DNA of 64,000 nt from Lachnospiraceae bacterium (lineage in GTDB: Bacteria > Bacillota > Clostridia > Lachnospirales > Lachnospiraceae). Where the stretch lies: positions 1 through 64,000 of the forward strand of contig CAJTDN010000017.1 of NCBI GenBank assembly GCA_910574865.1. Reading direction: 5' to 3'. A program made the position numbers and the translations under genes. Below, in pieces: positions 30,461 through 39,247 of the stretch. Within the stretch, counting starts at the first letter, position 1; the number at the start of each line of letters is the position of its first letter. The notes beneath the pieces are model-generated. The model was not told the origin of the DNA. It ran no database searches and was given only the letters and a program-made list of their open reading frames with translations.

Positions 30461-30489
30461 TTGTGATAAGCAATAAAAATTCTTATACT
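30461..30489 (+). promoter_or_regulatory. candidate promoter facing the CooC-like gene
   Basis: TTGTGA, 17 bases, TATACT in the divergent gap (30398-30716). It would give a leader of about 220 bases. The rest of the gap is AT-rich and shows no gene. Confidence 0.4.
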
Positions 30490-30716
30490 AAAACCAATAT
30501 ATGAGTAAAATAGCAAATGCTTGATTGAAATATACCAGAAAATCGTCATAATTTCAACAAAAAAATAAATATAGTAGAATTTACTAGTTAAAATTAAGAA
30601 TGCCGGTTAAAATTTTAATCAAGTAAAGAAAAATCAAAAATGTCGGAAAAGCGAAAGTGTAAAACGAGTGAGGTACAAAAGGAAAAATGGAAAAAAATTG
30701 GAAGGGAGGAAAGCAG

Positions 30717-31643
30717 ATGGGATTGTTTCATTGTCCCGTGGGAGCCATGACGCGGGGGGACGAGGAATGTATCCATTGCGGGCTTTGCAGTGCGGGTACG
30801 GCAGAGGAGCGGATTCGTTCCACACAAGTCATACGGGAATGGTTGCAGAAGACGGAAAAGGAGCGAAACAAGAACATCACGATTTTTAAAGTCGCGATTT
30901 GTGGAAAAGGGGGAAGTGGGAAAAGCACGCTGACCGCATTGCTTGCAGGCGCGCTGGAGGAGTTAGGGTATGCCACGTTTATTGTTGACTCGGATTCTTC
31001 CAACGGGGGACTCTGGAAGAAGTTGGGGATGGACGAGCCACCAAAGCCATTGAGCCAAATGGATGAAAGCGGGCCGGACGGGGAGTGGTTTAACCAATCT
31101 CCCATGATATCCACAAATTTTGTGGAGCCATATGTAAGGAATAAGGGATTGAAGAGCCTGGTATCCATTGGAAAAATCGAAAATCCTTTGGAGGGGGATG
31201 CCAGGGAGATGGGAGATTATGCGAAGGAGATCATTCGCCATATAGTACCGTTGGAAAAGGAAATGATTCTCGTGGACCAGGAGGCGGGAGTGGAAAGTTT
31301 CGGTCGGGGAATCGAGATTTTGTGTGATACCGTGTTGATACCGGTGGAGCCGTCTGACGAATCTATCGAATTGGCCGGAAAAATCAAGTATATGGCAGGA
31401 GGACTGGGAATACGGCGTGTCCGCGCCGTTCTCAACAAAGTGGAGGACGAGGAGCAAGAGGAATATTTACAAGAAGCCCTTTCACAGATGGATATCCGCT
31501 TTTTGGGAACTTTGCCAAATCAAAAAGAGATACGTTCGCTAAACATGAGGGGACATGGATTTTCCCCAAAATTTTGCCATCAAACGGCAGGCGTGTTAAC
31601 ACAAATGATGCTGGACGAGGCCCAGATGAAATATAAAAGGTGA
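30717..31643 (+). CDS. CooC-like P-loop ATPase with N-terminal Cys cluster
   Basis: 308 residues from the ATG at 30717 (GGGAGG upstream). The deviant Walker A motif CGKGGSGKSTLTALLAGAL (residues 62-80), VDSDSSNGGL and VDQEAGVESFGRG place it with CooC/ParA/MinD-type ATPases that mature metalloenzymes. Ahead of it are Cys6, Cys18, Cys21 and Cys24 (GDEECIHCGLC), a ferredoxin-like or zinc-binding cluster not found in standard CooC. The neighbour is a 4Fe-4S protein, which suggests ATP-driven electron transfer or metal-centre insertion. No CO dehydrogenase or corrinoid enzyme gene is in the window, so the client is unknown. Confidence 0.75.
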   Translation: MGLFHCPVGAMTRGDEECIHCGLCSAGTAEERIRSTQVIREWLQKTEKERNKNITIFKVAICGKGGSGKSTLTALLAGALEELGYATFIVDSDSSNGGLWKKLGMDEPPKPLSQMDESGPDGEWFNQSPMISTNFVEPYVRNKGLKSLVSIGKIENPLEGDAREMGDYAKEIIRHIVPLEKEMILVDQEAGVESFGRGIEILCDTVLIPVEPSDESIELAGKIKYMAGGLGIRRVRAVLNKVEDEEQEEYLQEALSQMDIRFLGTLPNQKEIRSLNMRGHGFSPKFCHQTAGVLTQMMLDEAQMKYKR

Positions 31644-31695
31644 CCCACATCAGAAGAAATATGAGGGCAATTACAAAAGAAAGAGGAGGAAATTT

Positions 31696-32841
31696 ATGAA
31701 CGAAGAAAAGCAGAGAGAAGCGGTCGAAGAAATAGTGGGAAGTTTGTCGCCGAAGCCGAAGGAAGTTTATTATGAGGCGGCACACGGCATTTTTGACAAG
31801 ATGACGATGAACCGTTTTGTCACGCCGTACTTGTTGCGGGAATTGTTCACGCCACTGGAGATGGAGATGGTGCTGGCGATGCCGGCAACCGGCGAGGAAT
31901 TGGCGGAAAAATTTGGCATGGAGACGGAAAAGACAAAGGAAATGCTAAATCGGCTGGTAAGCCTGGGGCGTATCATCAGTTCCAGAAGACCGCCGTTTAC
32001 GTACAGTCCTCATATGAACGCCATTGCGTTTCGGGACAGCATTGGCGTGGGGTTAAATGCCAACAAGATGGACTGGATGCCACACATCAAGGCAATCCGA
32101 CTGATGTGCTTGTGGGTGAAGATGGAATATGACGAAAGGCTGGCTAAGGCCGTAAAGCATGAAATGCGTGTCATTCCAAAATACGAGTCCGTCAAAAATG
32201 TCCCGGGAGTGATGTTCTGTGAGAACATGAAAGAAATCGTGGAAAGCGCGGTGCGCGAAAGACAGTTTGTCGCCGCACGCTGCGTCTGTCGCAGCTATGC
32301 GTCCTACATGGCGGAAGGAAGGGATAATCCAAACCATTGTAATTGTTTGCAGGAACATGGGTCGGAGGACGGGCATTGCTTTTCCATCAGCCGCCAGGCG
32401 GAATATTTTGCCACCCAGAGGGGGGCGTATTGTCCTGATGAGGAGGCGGCATGGAAACTGTTTGAGGAGGCCGAGTGTTCAACTGCCATTTACACCACGC
32501 CGAATACCAGGGACACCACCTTCATTTGCTCTTGCTGCGCGGATTGTTGTGGACTTTCAGAGTATGAGAAACAAGGGTTTGAGGTGCGAAAGCCAAGCCG
32601 ATTCAGGCCGAAGGTAAGGCAGGAACGTTGCGTGGGTTGCAAAATGTGTGAAAAACGCTGTGCGTATGAAGCGATTCAAGTTGTTGACGGAAAGGCCGTC
32701 GTGGCTGGGGGAAAATGTCTGGGATGCGGAAACTGCGTCGTTACTTGTAAGACGAAGGCATTGAAAATGGAAATCGTGCAGCCGCCGGAGTGGGTTCCGG
32801 ACATGCCCTACGTGGAGGGATGGTATTTGCCGGAAAGTTAA
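31696..32841 (+). CDS. 4Fe-4S dicluster protein with winged-helix-like N-terminus
   Basis: 381 residues. Residues about 45-100 (FTPLEMEMVLAMPATGEELAEKFGMETEKTKEML) resemble a winged-helix domain. A middle region carries CVC (196-198), CNC (215-217) and C228, then CSCCADCC (278-285). The C-terminus has two ferredoxin clusters, C312/315/318/322 and C341/344/347/351, followed by short aromatic residues. Likely an electron-transfer partner of the preceding ATPase, 52 bases upstream. I do not recognise a named family. It is unusual for a redox protein to keep a DNA-binding-like head; that part may instead bind a protein partner. Confidence 0.7.
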   Translation: MNEEKQREAVEEIVGSLSPKPKEVYYEAAHGIFDKMTMNRFVTPYLLRELFTPLEMEMVLAMPATGEELAEKFGMETEKTKEMLNRLVSLGRIISSRRPPFTYSPHMNAIAFRDSIGVGLNANKMDWMPHIKAIRLMCLWVKMEYDERLAKAVKHEMRVIPKYESVKNVPGVMFCENMKEIVESAVRERQFVAARCVCRSYASYMAEGRDNPNHCNCLQEHGSEDGHCFSISRQAEYFATQRGAYCPDEEAAWKLFEEAECSTAIYTTPNTRDTTFICSCCADCCGLSEYEKQGFEVRKPSRFRPKVRQERCVGCKMCEKRCAYEAIQVVDGKAVVAGGKCLGCGNCVVTCKTKALKMEIVQPPEWVPDMPYVEGWYLPES

Positions 32842-32898
32842 TTTATGTGGATGATTGGCTGCATCCATGAAATGGTAATCAGGTATAAAAGAAGTCAG

Positions 32899-32929
32899 AA
32901 CCGTATTCAAAGTATGAGGGAATACGGTT
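32899..32929 (+). promoter_or_regulatory. perfect hairpin ahead of the MFS gene
   Basis: AACCGTATTC (32899-32908) pairs with GAATACGGTT (32920-32929). It ends about ten bases before the ribosome-binding site. No T-run, so it is more likely a translation or mRNA-stability element than a terminator. Confidence 0.5.
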
Positions 32930-32950
32930 TACAAAAGGAAGGAGAAAAGT

Positions 32951-34333
32951 ATGAGTCAGACAACACAACAAAAAAAGGAAAAGAACCAGGCGGAATTGTC
33001 AAAATGGAAGGAGAGGGCATCAAAGGCGACGCCGGCCAATTATCTGGTCATATTGGTCGTCATCGTGGCATTGGTCTACATCGTGGACGAGTTGACCTCG
33101 AACATCACCAGCACGGTGCAGTCATCTGTCGTGAATGATTTTTTCGTGAGCCAGGGAGTGGACTTCAATACCGGGCTTTCCAACATGTCGCTGATGATGA
33201 TGCCGGCCTACGTGTTTTATTTTATCCTGCCGTTTTATAAGTCATTGGCGGACAAGTTTGGCAGGAAGATGTTCCTCGTCCTGAATACGCTGGGCATGGC
33301 GCTTGGCATGTTCACGATATGGATTTCCCCCAATATTTATACGTACATTTTGGGATGCTTGATTATTCGTTTCTTTATCCCCAATGACATGCAGGTCATG
33401 TATATCATGGAGGCCGCGCCGGAAAAGCACCGTGCAAAATTGTGCTCGATTACCAAGGCGTTCGGTTACGTGGGCGTAAGTTGTATCCCGCTCCTTAGGC
33501 TGGTCATGATGGACAACGACTCGACCAGGTGGCGTGAAATCTTTATCATCCCGGTCATCATGGGCGTGGCGGTAAGTATCCTCTGCGCGATTCTGGTAAA
33601 GGAGTCGCCTGTGTTCATGAGCCAGAGGATCAATCATCTGGAAAAGGAATTGGCGGACAATGGGAATGCCGAAAGCAAGAAGAACGCGCCCAAGGGCGGC
33701 GTGTTCAATGCCATCAAGTTTATCTTTACCCATAAGCAGCTGCGTTATATTGCCATTTGTGCGTTTATTTTTGCATGCTCCATCGCCGTGACGGGATTTT
33801 ACGAGTCCATCATGACCACCGGCGGCATGGATACGGCGGCGGTTACGCAGGCGTTGTTCATCTTCCCGTTGATGAACGCTTTGTTTACCCTGATTGGCGG
33901 GTTCTTGACCGACCGTCTGGGACGGAAGCGTTCGCTGGCGACATTGGCAATTATCGCGATGGTCATGCTGGGAATGTTCATCATGTCGGCCGGAATGGGC
34001 TGGAATCCTTATATCGTGGGCGGATGCTACGGTATTTTCGTGGGATGTTTCTGGAGCGTCAGCGACCTTTTGTTCCTGATTTTCCCGGGAGAGTCCACGC
34101 CGACCGAGTTGCGCGCTTCCGTGTTGGGAACGCTGTCCTTGATTTTATTTGCGGGATCCATCATTTCCACGCTGGTCATTTCCGTGGCAATGCGTTTCGT
34201 GACATCAATTGGCATGCTTTGCCTGGTGGTGTGCATCCCGTTCATGCTGTTAAGCCTTTTGCTGGTCATGTTCAAAGTACATGAGACGAAGGGAGTCGAC
34301 ATGAACAATATTACCGGGGAAGAGTGGGAGTAG
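32951..34333 (+). CDS. MFS transporter, probably sugar or organic-ion
   Basis: 460 residues with about 12 membrane segments after a hydrophilic N-terminus (1-25). The MFS motif between segments 2 and 3 reads SLADKFGRKMFLVLN, and the second half repeats it as FLTDRLGRKRSLATL. A central cytoplasmic loop near residues 215-250 is charged (NHLEKELADNGNAESKKN). The preceding gene is about 110 bases away. Substrate unknown; the neighbouring glycosidase genes make a sugar plausible. Confidence 0.85.
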   Translation: MSQTTQQKKEKNQAELSKWKERASKATPANYLVILVVIVALVYIVDELTSNITSTVQSSVVNDFFVSQGVDFNTGLSNMSLMMMPAYVFYFILPFYKSLADKFGRKMFLVLNTLGMALGMFTIWISPNIYTYILGCLIIRFFIPNDMQVMYIMEAAPEKHRAKLCSITKAFGYVGVSCIPLLRLVMMDNDSTRWREIFIIPVIMGVAVSILCAILVKESPVFMSQRINHLEKELADNGNAESKKNAPKGGVFNAIKFIFTHKQLRYIAICAFIFACSIAVTGFYESIMTTGGMDTAAVTQALFIFPLMNALFTLIGGFLTDRLGRKRSLATLAIIAMVMLGMFIMSAGMGWNPYIVGGCYGIFVGCFWSVSDLLFLIFPGESTPTELRASVLGTLSLILFAGSIISTLVISVAMRFVTSIGMLCLVVCIPFMLLSLLLVMFKVHETKGVDMNNITGEEWE

Positions 34334-34343
34334 GAAGAAAATC

Positions 34344-34490
34344 GTTATTATTCACGGGGTTGTGCGCCCCGCAGCACGGCCACCGTCCGATAAAGTGATG
34401 GTGCCAGTGGGCATCCAGCCCATTGGCGAAGGCAATTTAAGATGGCTGGATGCCGTTACAATTCGCGGCGGTTAGGCCGTGAATTGTAAC
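34344..34490 (+). repeat. three-hairpin repeat R1, copy B
   Basis: Nearly identical to the reverse complement of 4275-4425 over about 147 bases. The stems GGCATCCAGCC / GGCTGGATGCC and GTTACAATTC / GAATTGTAAC are perfect here. It fills the gap between the MFS and GH36-like genes. Confidence 0.88.
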
Positions 34491-34539
34491 AGAAAATCAT
34501 GGCCGAGGGCCTTGGATGATTAATATGAAGGAGCTTGTT

Positions 34540-36747
34540 ATGGAAAATAAAAAAGCTTTGCAAGCGTTGCTTGCAGCCCTGCACAAAGAACCTCCGTCTG
34601 TTTTGACGGAGGTTCAGACAAAAGGGGCAAAAATCACCGTACTGGATAATGGCTTGTTTACTTATTTTATGGAAGGGGAGCAGGTATGCAAGGGGTATGC
34701 GGCGGCAAGGACGTTGGACGGAAGGGAAATTGACACGCGGCGTGCCAAACTTGTATCTTCGGAAATGATTTTAGGGGAGGATGCCGGTGGTTCGGCGTTT
34801 AGCGGCGCTTTTTCGGGAAAAAAGGGTGTCCGTTTGTTGTACCGGCAGGGGCAACTTGAGCTTCGGCAGGAGCTGGTTGTCTATGAGGACGGGGCGGCGA
34901 CGTCGCAAGTTTTCTTGCACGATGAGAAGGGGCCGGCGAACACCCGTTACCTGGTGCCCTTTGGAACTCCTTATCCGGACAAGGAATGGAAGGAACTGTT
35001 TTTGTCATTGGATCAGAAAATGCTGCTGGTGCCCTATGACAATGACATGTGGTCGCGTTATGAGTCGGCGGTTCCGTCTTGTGGGCGAAAAAGTTATGAC
35101 GTGACGGCCATTTATGATGAGGATAGTTTGGAAGGATTCATCATCGGCGCGTTAAATTTTGACGTATGGAAAAACGCGATAAAGTGGAATTCGCATGATG
35201 CCCGCAGTCTGGTCGCCTACTGTGGCGCGGCGGACGAGGGGACTCACGATTGTTGTTTGCATGCCCCGGTATCAGGGGAATGGGTGGCATCCGCCCCGTT
35301 CGTGTTTTTCTGGTCAAGGGATGTTCGTGCCGGCATGGAAAAGTATGGTGACTTGTGTGCCTCCCTTGTGCCGGCAAGACCGTGGAAAAGCGGAAAGGTG
35401 CCTTTTGGCTGGAACAGCTATTCCGCGTTGGGATTGGGCCTTAGGCTGTCGCATTGGCGGGAGGCGGGGGATTTCATGAAGGAAGAGCTGCCAAATTATT
35501 GTGACGAAGACGGGGTGACTTATGTCAACTTGGACGGGGCGTTCGGGTTGGATTCGAAAGAAATCAAACGTACCATCGACATGCTTCATGAAAGGGGACA
35601 AAAGGCCGGGTGGTATGCGAATCCTTGTAATTGGTTCCCGGCCGGGGGCAACATGACGGCAGGCATGGTCGCGGGAGCCGGCGAGGCGGTTCCGGAAAAA
35701 AGTTCGGACGAGGACGCGAAAGCATTTTCGGACGAAGATTCAAAGGCCGAGGGCGCTTCAAGCGAAAATGCGGAGAAATTTTCCGAGGCAGGGGATTTTG
35801 CAAATTGGGCGCAGATGCGGATTGGGGACTTGTTTTTGAAAGACCTTGAGGGGAACGTGATGCCCGCGGCAGACGGCACGGTTCCATTGGACGTGACTCA
35901 TCCGGCTTGGGAAAAAATGACCCGCGCGACGATTCGAAGGTTGGCCGCCCTGGGTATTGATTATTTGAAACTGGATTTCTTGTCACACGGTTCCGTGGAA
36001 GGGGCGCATTACCAGAAGGATTATACCGGAAGAATGGCTTTGAACCTGGCATACCGCATCTTGTCGGAGGAAATCGACGCGGCAAAACGGGATATCTTCG
36101 TCAGCTTGTCCATCGCGCCGCTATTCCCTTATTTTTTGGGAAATGCCAGGCGCAGCTGTTGTGACACGTTCGGCCATCACGAGGACGTGCGCTACGTGTT
36201 GAACGCGTTGAATTTTGCATGGTGGACAAATGGAAGGATTTACAAATATAACGATCCCGACCATGTGCCGCTGTACCTATCCGTGATAGACGGGCGGGGA
36301 GCCACCACTGAGGTGGAAGCCCGGTCGAGGTATTACGCCAGCGTGATTTCTGGCACGGTGATGATGTTGTCGGACAATTACGGTCCAGAGGGGGACGCGG
36401 AAGTGATTCGCATGTCCAGGGAACGGACGAGGCAGTTTGCCAACGACCCTTGCGTGAATGCCATTGCCCGTCTGGGAAAGGCGTTCGTTCCGGTCGAAAT
36501 CGGGGACGGCACCACGCCGTTTTATACGTTAAACCATGAAGGAAAGTATTATGCGGCGATATTCAATTTTGCAGGAGAAAGAAGGACATTGTCGTTTGCG
36601 GCAAAGCGCGGAAGGTTACCGGAAAAGGGTGTTTTTTGCGATATTCATGATGACATTCACGGCGGCGGGGAAATGGCATACGACGGATTGATTTCGGTCG
36701 AACTGGACGGATATGACGCGGTAATCGTGGAAGTCAGGGAAAAATAG
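34540..36747 (+). CDS. GH36-like alpha-galactosidase family hydrolase
   Basis: 735 residues from the ATG at 34540, chosen because AAGGAG lies six bases upstream; an in-frame ATG at 34522 comes before that site. An N-terminal beta-domain leads to the (beta/alpha)8 catalytic domain beginning at PFGWNSYSALG (about 288). YLKLDF places the nucleophile at about Asp479; the DPDH segment near residue 570 is a candidate acid/base region. No signal peptide, so the substrate is cleaved inside the cell. Residues about 383-422 are an unusual Ser/Glu/Asp/Ala-rich insertion (SSDEDAKAFSDEDSKAEG). Likely acts on alpha-galactosides or related sugars. Confidence 0.82.
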   Translation: MENKKALQALLAALHKEPPSVLTEVQTKGAKITVLDNGLFTYFMEGEQVCKGYAAARTLDGREIDTRRAKLVSSEMILGEDAGGSAFSGAFSGKKGVRLLYRQGQLELRQELVVYEDGAATSQVFLHDEKGPANTRYLVPFGTPYPDKEWKELFLSLDQKMLLVPYDNDMWSRYESAVPSCGRKSYDVTAIYDEDSLEGFIIGALNFDVWKNAIKWNSHDARSLVAYCGAADEGTHDCCLHAPVSGEWVASAPFVFFWSRDVRAGMEKYGDLCASLVPARPWKSGKVPFGWNSYSALGLGLRLSHWREAGDFMKEELPNYCDEDGVTYVNLDGAFGLDSKEIKRTIDMLHERGQKAGWYANPCNWFPAGGNMTAGMVAGAGEAVPEKSSDEDAKAFSDEDSKAEGASSENAEKFSEAGDFANWAQMRIGDLFLKDLEGNVMPAADGTVPLDVTHPAWEKMTRATIRRLAALGIDYLKLDFLSHGSVEGAHYQKDYTGRMALNLAYRILSEEIDAAKRDIFVSLSIAPLFPYFLGNARRSCCDTFGHHEDVRYVLNALNFAWWTNGRIYKYNDPDHVPLYLSVIDGRGATTEVEARSRYYASVISGTVMMLSDNYGPEGDAEVIRMSRERTRQFANDPCVNAIARLGKAFVPVEIGDGTTPFYTLNHEGKYYAAIFNFAGERRTLSFAAKRGRLPEKGVFCDIHDDIHGGGEMAYDGLISVELDGYDAVIVEVREK

Positions 36748-36761
36748 GAAGGAAAATAACG

Positions 36762-37262
36762 ATGAAAGAAATTAAAGTAAAGGAATTGACACTGGAAAAT
36801 TTCAAGCCGTTCGGGTCGTTTTCACAAATGGTGAATCCGACCGCCAGGGGAAACGGAATCGGCGGGATGTCGTTTCACGCGGACTTGGAGGTTTTGGAAA
36901 TGGGGAGCGCCCATGCGGCGGCATTTTCCACGACCCGGGTCACAAACCAGTTAAAACCGGTGGTCTTGGCGTTGGAAAACCATTCTCACTGCGGCGAGGG
37001 CATCATGTCCCTGGATAACGACATGTTGGTGTATTTTGCCCCGGCGGGAGCGGATTTGGCGCATGCCATCGAGGAACTCTGCGCGTTTCGCGTGCCGTCG
37101 GGCGTGATGTTGACCATCCGTCCCGGCGTGTGGCACTGCATGCCGTTTACGGTGGACACGGAAGTGGTAAACGTGTTGAACGTGCTGCCGGAGCGCACCT
37201 ATGCCAATGACTGCGAGATGCACATTTTGAAGGAAGAAGAGCGGGTGGCGATTATAGTTTAA
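36762..37262 (+). CDS. ureidoglycolate lyase (AllA)-like cupin
   Basis: 166 residues. IKVKELTLENFKPFGSF, LENHSHCGEGIMSLDNDMLV, LTIRPGVWHCMPF and NVLPERTYANDCEM match the AllA/ureidoglycolate lyase family, a beta-sandwich cupin with metal-binding His. No other allantoin or purine gene is nearby; it lies 14 bases after the GH36-like gene inside a sugar cluster. A sugar-acid or ketose side reaction is therefore more likely than ureide breakdown; this is inference. Confidence 0.7.
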   Translation: MKEIKVKELTLENFKPFGSFSQMVNPTARGNGIGGMSFHADLEVLEMGSAHAAAFSTTRVTNQLKPVVLALENHSHCGEGIMSLDNDMLVYFAPAGADLAHAIEELCAFRVPSGVMLTIRPGVWHCMPFTVDTEVVNVLNVLPERTYANDCEMHILKEEERVAIIV

Positions 37263-37290
37263 AGATGTTACGTTGCATTAAGCTCGATAG

Positions 37291-37380
37291 AACCTCGCTA
37301 AGTTGCAGGTAACTACAATTCGCACGTAAGCACCTAAAATGCAGGTGCTAAGTGCTCATAACAAGCTCATAGTAAAAGAG
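37291..37380 (+). promoter_or_regulatory. aldolase leader motif (shared with gyrA leader)
   Basis: Aligns with 24801-24876: ACCTCGCTAAGT, CTACAATTCGCACGTAAG, then TAAGTGCTCATA. The hairpin AGCACCT (37329-37335) / AGGTGCT (37343-37349) is perfect. This copy contains a second GCTCATAGTAAAAG block before the ribosome-binding site. Confidence 0.55.
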
Positions 37381-37391
37381 AGGATGATAAT

Positions 37392-38237
37392 ATGGCTCTG
37401 GAAAAAGTAAGGGATTTGCTTTGCGCCGCGCAGAAGGCCAACACCTCGGTGATTGCCTTTGACGCGTGCGATTATAACACGATTTATGCTTGTATCAAGG
37501 GGGCCGAGGTCGCGCGCCGTCCGGTCATCGTGATGCTCTATCCGACGATGCGGAGCGTGTTTTCGTTCGGGGCGTTCGCGGCCACGGTCAAGGATTTGGC
37601 GAAATCTGCGTCGGTTCCAGTGGGGCTGCACCTGGATCATTGCAGCGAGCTTCCAATAATCATCGAGGCCATCCGTGACGGCTTTACTTCCGTGATGGCG
37701 GACGGTTCGGCGATGCCGTTGGAAGAAAATATCGCGTTTACGAAGTCGGTGGTGGACATCGCGAAAATATTTGACGTGGACGTGGAAGGGGAAATCGGCC
37801 ACGTGGGACAAGTGGCGGGCGGCTTTGATTATCAGAATGCCGACACGTTTACCAGGCCTGACGAGGCGGCCGTTTTTGCCGGGCGCACGGGAGTGGCGTC
37901 GATGGCGGTGGCGTTCGGAAGCTGCCATGGCATGTACAAGGCGGAGCCGAACCTGGATTTGGAGAGGCTTCAGGAAATCGACAAGGCGGTGGACGTTCCC
38001 CTGGTATTGCATGGCGGATCGGGAATTCCGGCGGACCAGCTTGAAAAAGCATTTCAAATGGGCATCAACAAGTTTAACGTGGGAACCGAGTTTTTCTTGT
38101 TGAACACGAAGCTTTGCAAGGAGGCCTACACGTCGGAGGAATTGCTGAAAAATCCGTTCGCGGGAATCACGTCCATCCGTAAAGGTTTGACGGAATATAT
38201 CGCGAAAAAGCTGGAGTTGTGCGAGATGAAAGTGTGA
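37392..38237 (+). CDS. class II ketose-bisphosphate aldolase
   Basis: 281 residues. Zn-dependent aldolase of the Fba/GatY/KbaY family: VGLHLDHCSE (metal His and catalytic Asp), DVEGEIGHVG, VAFGSCHGMY, VLHGGSGIP (second metal His) and NKFNVGTEF, which binds the phosphate. Cleaves a ketose (bis)phosphate into dihydroxyacetone phosphate and an aldehyde. The kinase follows within the same transcript, which points to a dedicated catabolic route rather than glycolysis. Substrate stereochemistry cannot be read from sequence. Confidence 0.9.
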   Translation: MALEKVRDLLCAAQKANTSVIAFDACDYNTIYACIKGAEVARRPVIVMLYPTMRSVFSFGAFAATVKDLAKSASVPVGLHLDHCSELPIIIEAIRDGFTSVMADGSAMPLEENIAFTKSVVDIAKIFDVDVEGEIGHVGQVAGGFDYQNADTFTRPDEAAVFAGRTGVASMAVAFGSCHGMYKAEPNLDLERLQEIDKAVDVPLVLHGGSGIPADQLEKAFQMGINKFNVGTEFFLLNTKLCKEAYTSEELLKNPFAGITSIRKGLTEYIAKKLELCEMKV

Positions 38238-38248
38238 GGTTGATGGAA

Positions 38249-39244
38249 ATGGATAAGACATTTGACGTAATCGGGGTGGAAGATTTAATCATGGATTTTG
38301 CACTCCAAATCAATAGGATACCGAAAACAGACGGGATGTCCATGATACAGGACTCATGCTGGGCCGGGGGTGGAAACGCCTCGTCGGCCATCGTGGCACT
38401 CTGCCGGCTGGGGGCGAAATGCGCCATGGTGGGAACGACCGGAAATGACGCTTATGGAAACTTCTGCCTGGAGGACATGAAAAGAAACCAGGTAGACGTT
38501 TCACATGTCAAGCAGGTGGAAGGCGACACGACATTGTGCATCTGCCTGGCGGAGACGGAGACGCAGGGGAGGAGTTTCCTCGGCAAGGTGGGAGTAAGGG
38601 GCATGATGACTCCCGAAGAAGTGGGGGAGGACTTCATCCGTGGCTGCAAAGCCATCCATTTGAGCTGCATGCCGTCTCCCGCCCAAGTCGCGGCCGTCAC
38701 GTTCGCGAAGAAGCACGGGGTGGAAATTTCCCTGGACGCGGGGGCGTTGTTTCCGGGTGCGAGGGAGCTGGTGAACCAGACGGACATACTAATCATGTCG
38801 GAAAATTTTTATGAAGGATTGTTCGGGGAAGACAAGGATTATTGTGGAAACTGCCGGAAGTTGGTGGAAAAGGGAGCGAAAATAGCGGTGGTGACATTGG
38901 GGAAAAAGGGATGCGCGGGCGCGGACAAGGAAGGGACGTTCCAAATGGAGGCTTTTTCCGGCGCGGATATCGTGGACACGACCGGCGCCGGTGACGTGTT
39001 CCATGGAGGATTTTTATACGCATATTTGTACCGATACAAGTCAGGGACGTATTCATATACGATTAAAGATTGTGCAAAATTTGCCAGCGCGGTTTCCTAT
39101 ATTAATTGTACGACGCTGGGCGGAAGGCCGGGCATTCCCACGCTGGAGATGGTGGACACGTTTTTGGAGGAAGGAATCATCCTGGAGGGGGATATCGCGC
39201 AGAGAAAAGAATTTTATCGAAATGGAATTTTTGAATGGAGGTAA
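38249..39244 (+). CDS. PfkB-family carbohydrate kinase
   Basis: 331 residues from the ATG at 38249, nine bases after GAGG at the aldolase end; ATG 38243 is the alternative but is too close. Ribokinase fold: N-terminal VIGVEDLIMDFAL and the GGGNASSAIVALCRLGAKCAM glycine pair, and signature 2 DTTGAGDVFHGGFLYAY with the catalytic Asp. Phosphorylates a sugar, probably the ketose made by the next enzyme, before aldol cleavage. The sequence of the sugar-binding residues does not settle the substrate. Confidence 0.9.
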   Translation: MDKTFDVIGVEDLIMDFALQINRIPKTDGMSMIQDSCWAGGGNASSAIVALCRLGAKCAMVGTTGNDAYGNFCLEDMKRNQVDVSHVKQVEGDTTLCICLAETETQGRSFLGKVGVRGMMTPEEVGEDFIRGCKAIHLSCMPSPAQVAAVTFAKKHGVEISLDAGALFPGARELVNQTDILIMSENFYEGLFGEDKDYCGNCRKLVEKGAKIAVVTLGKKGCAGADKEGTFQMEAFSGADIVDTTGAGDVFHGGFLYAYLYRYKSGTYSYTIKDCAKFASAVSYINCTTLGGRPGIPTLEMVDTFLEEGIILEGDIAQRKEFYRNGIFEWR

Positions 39245-39247
39245 ATC

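Noticed and set aside
37356-38261. 301-codon open frame on the minus strand
   Set aside because: Antisense to the class II aldolase; codon pattern is a mirror of the real gene. No ribosome-binding site or motif.
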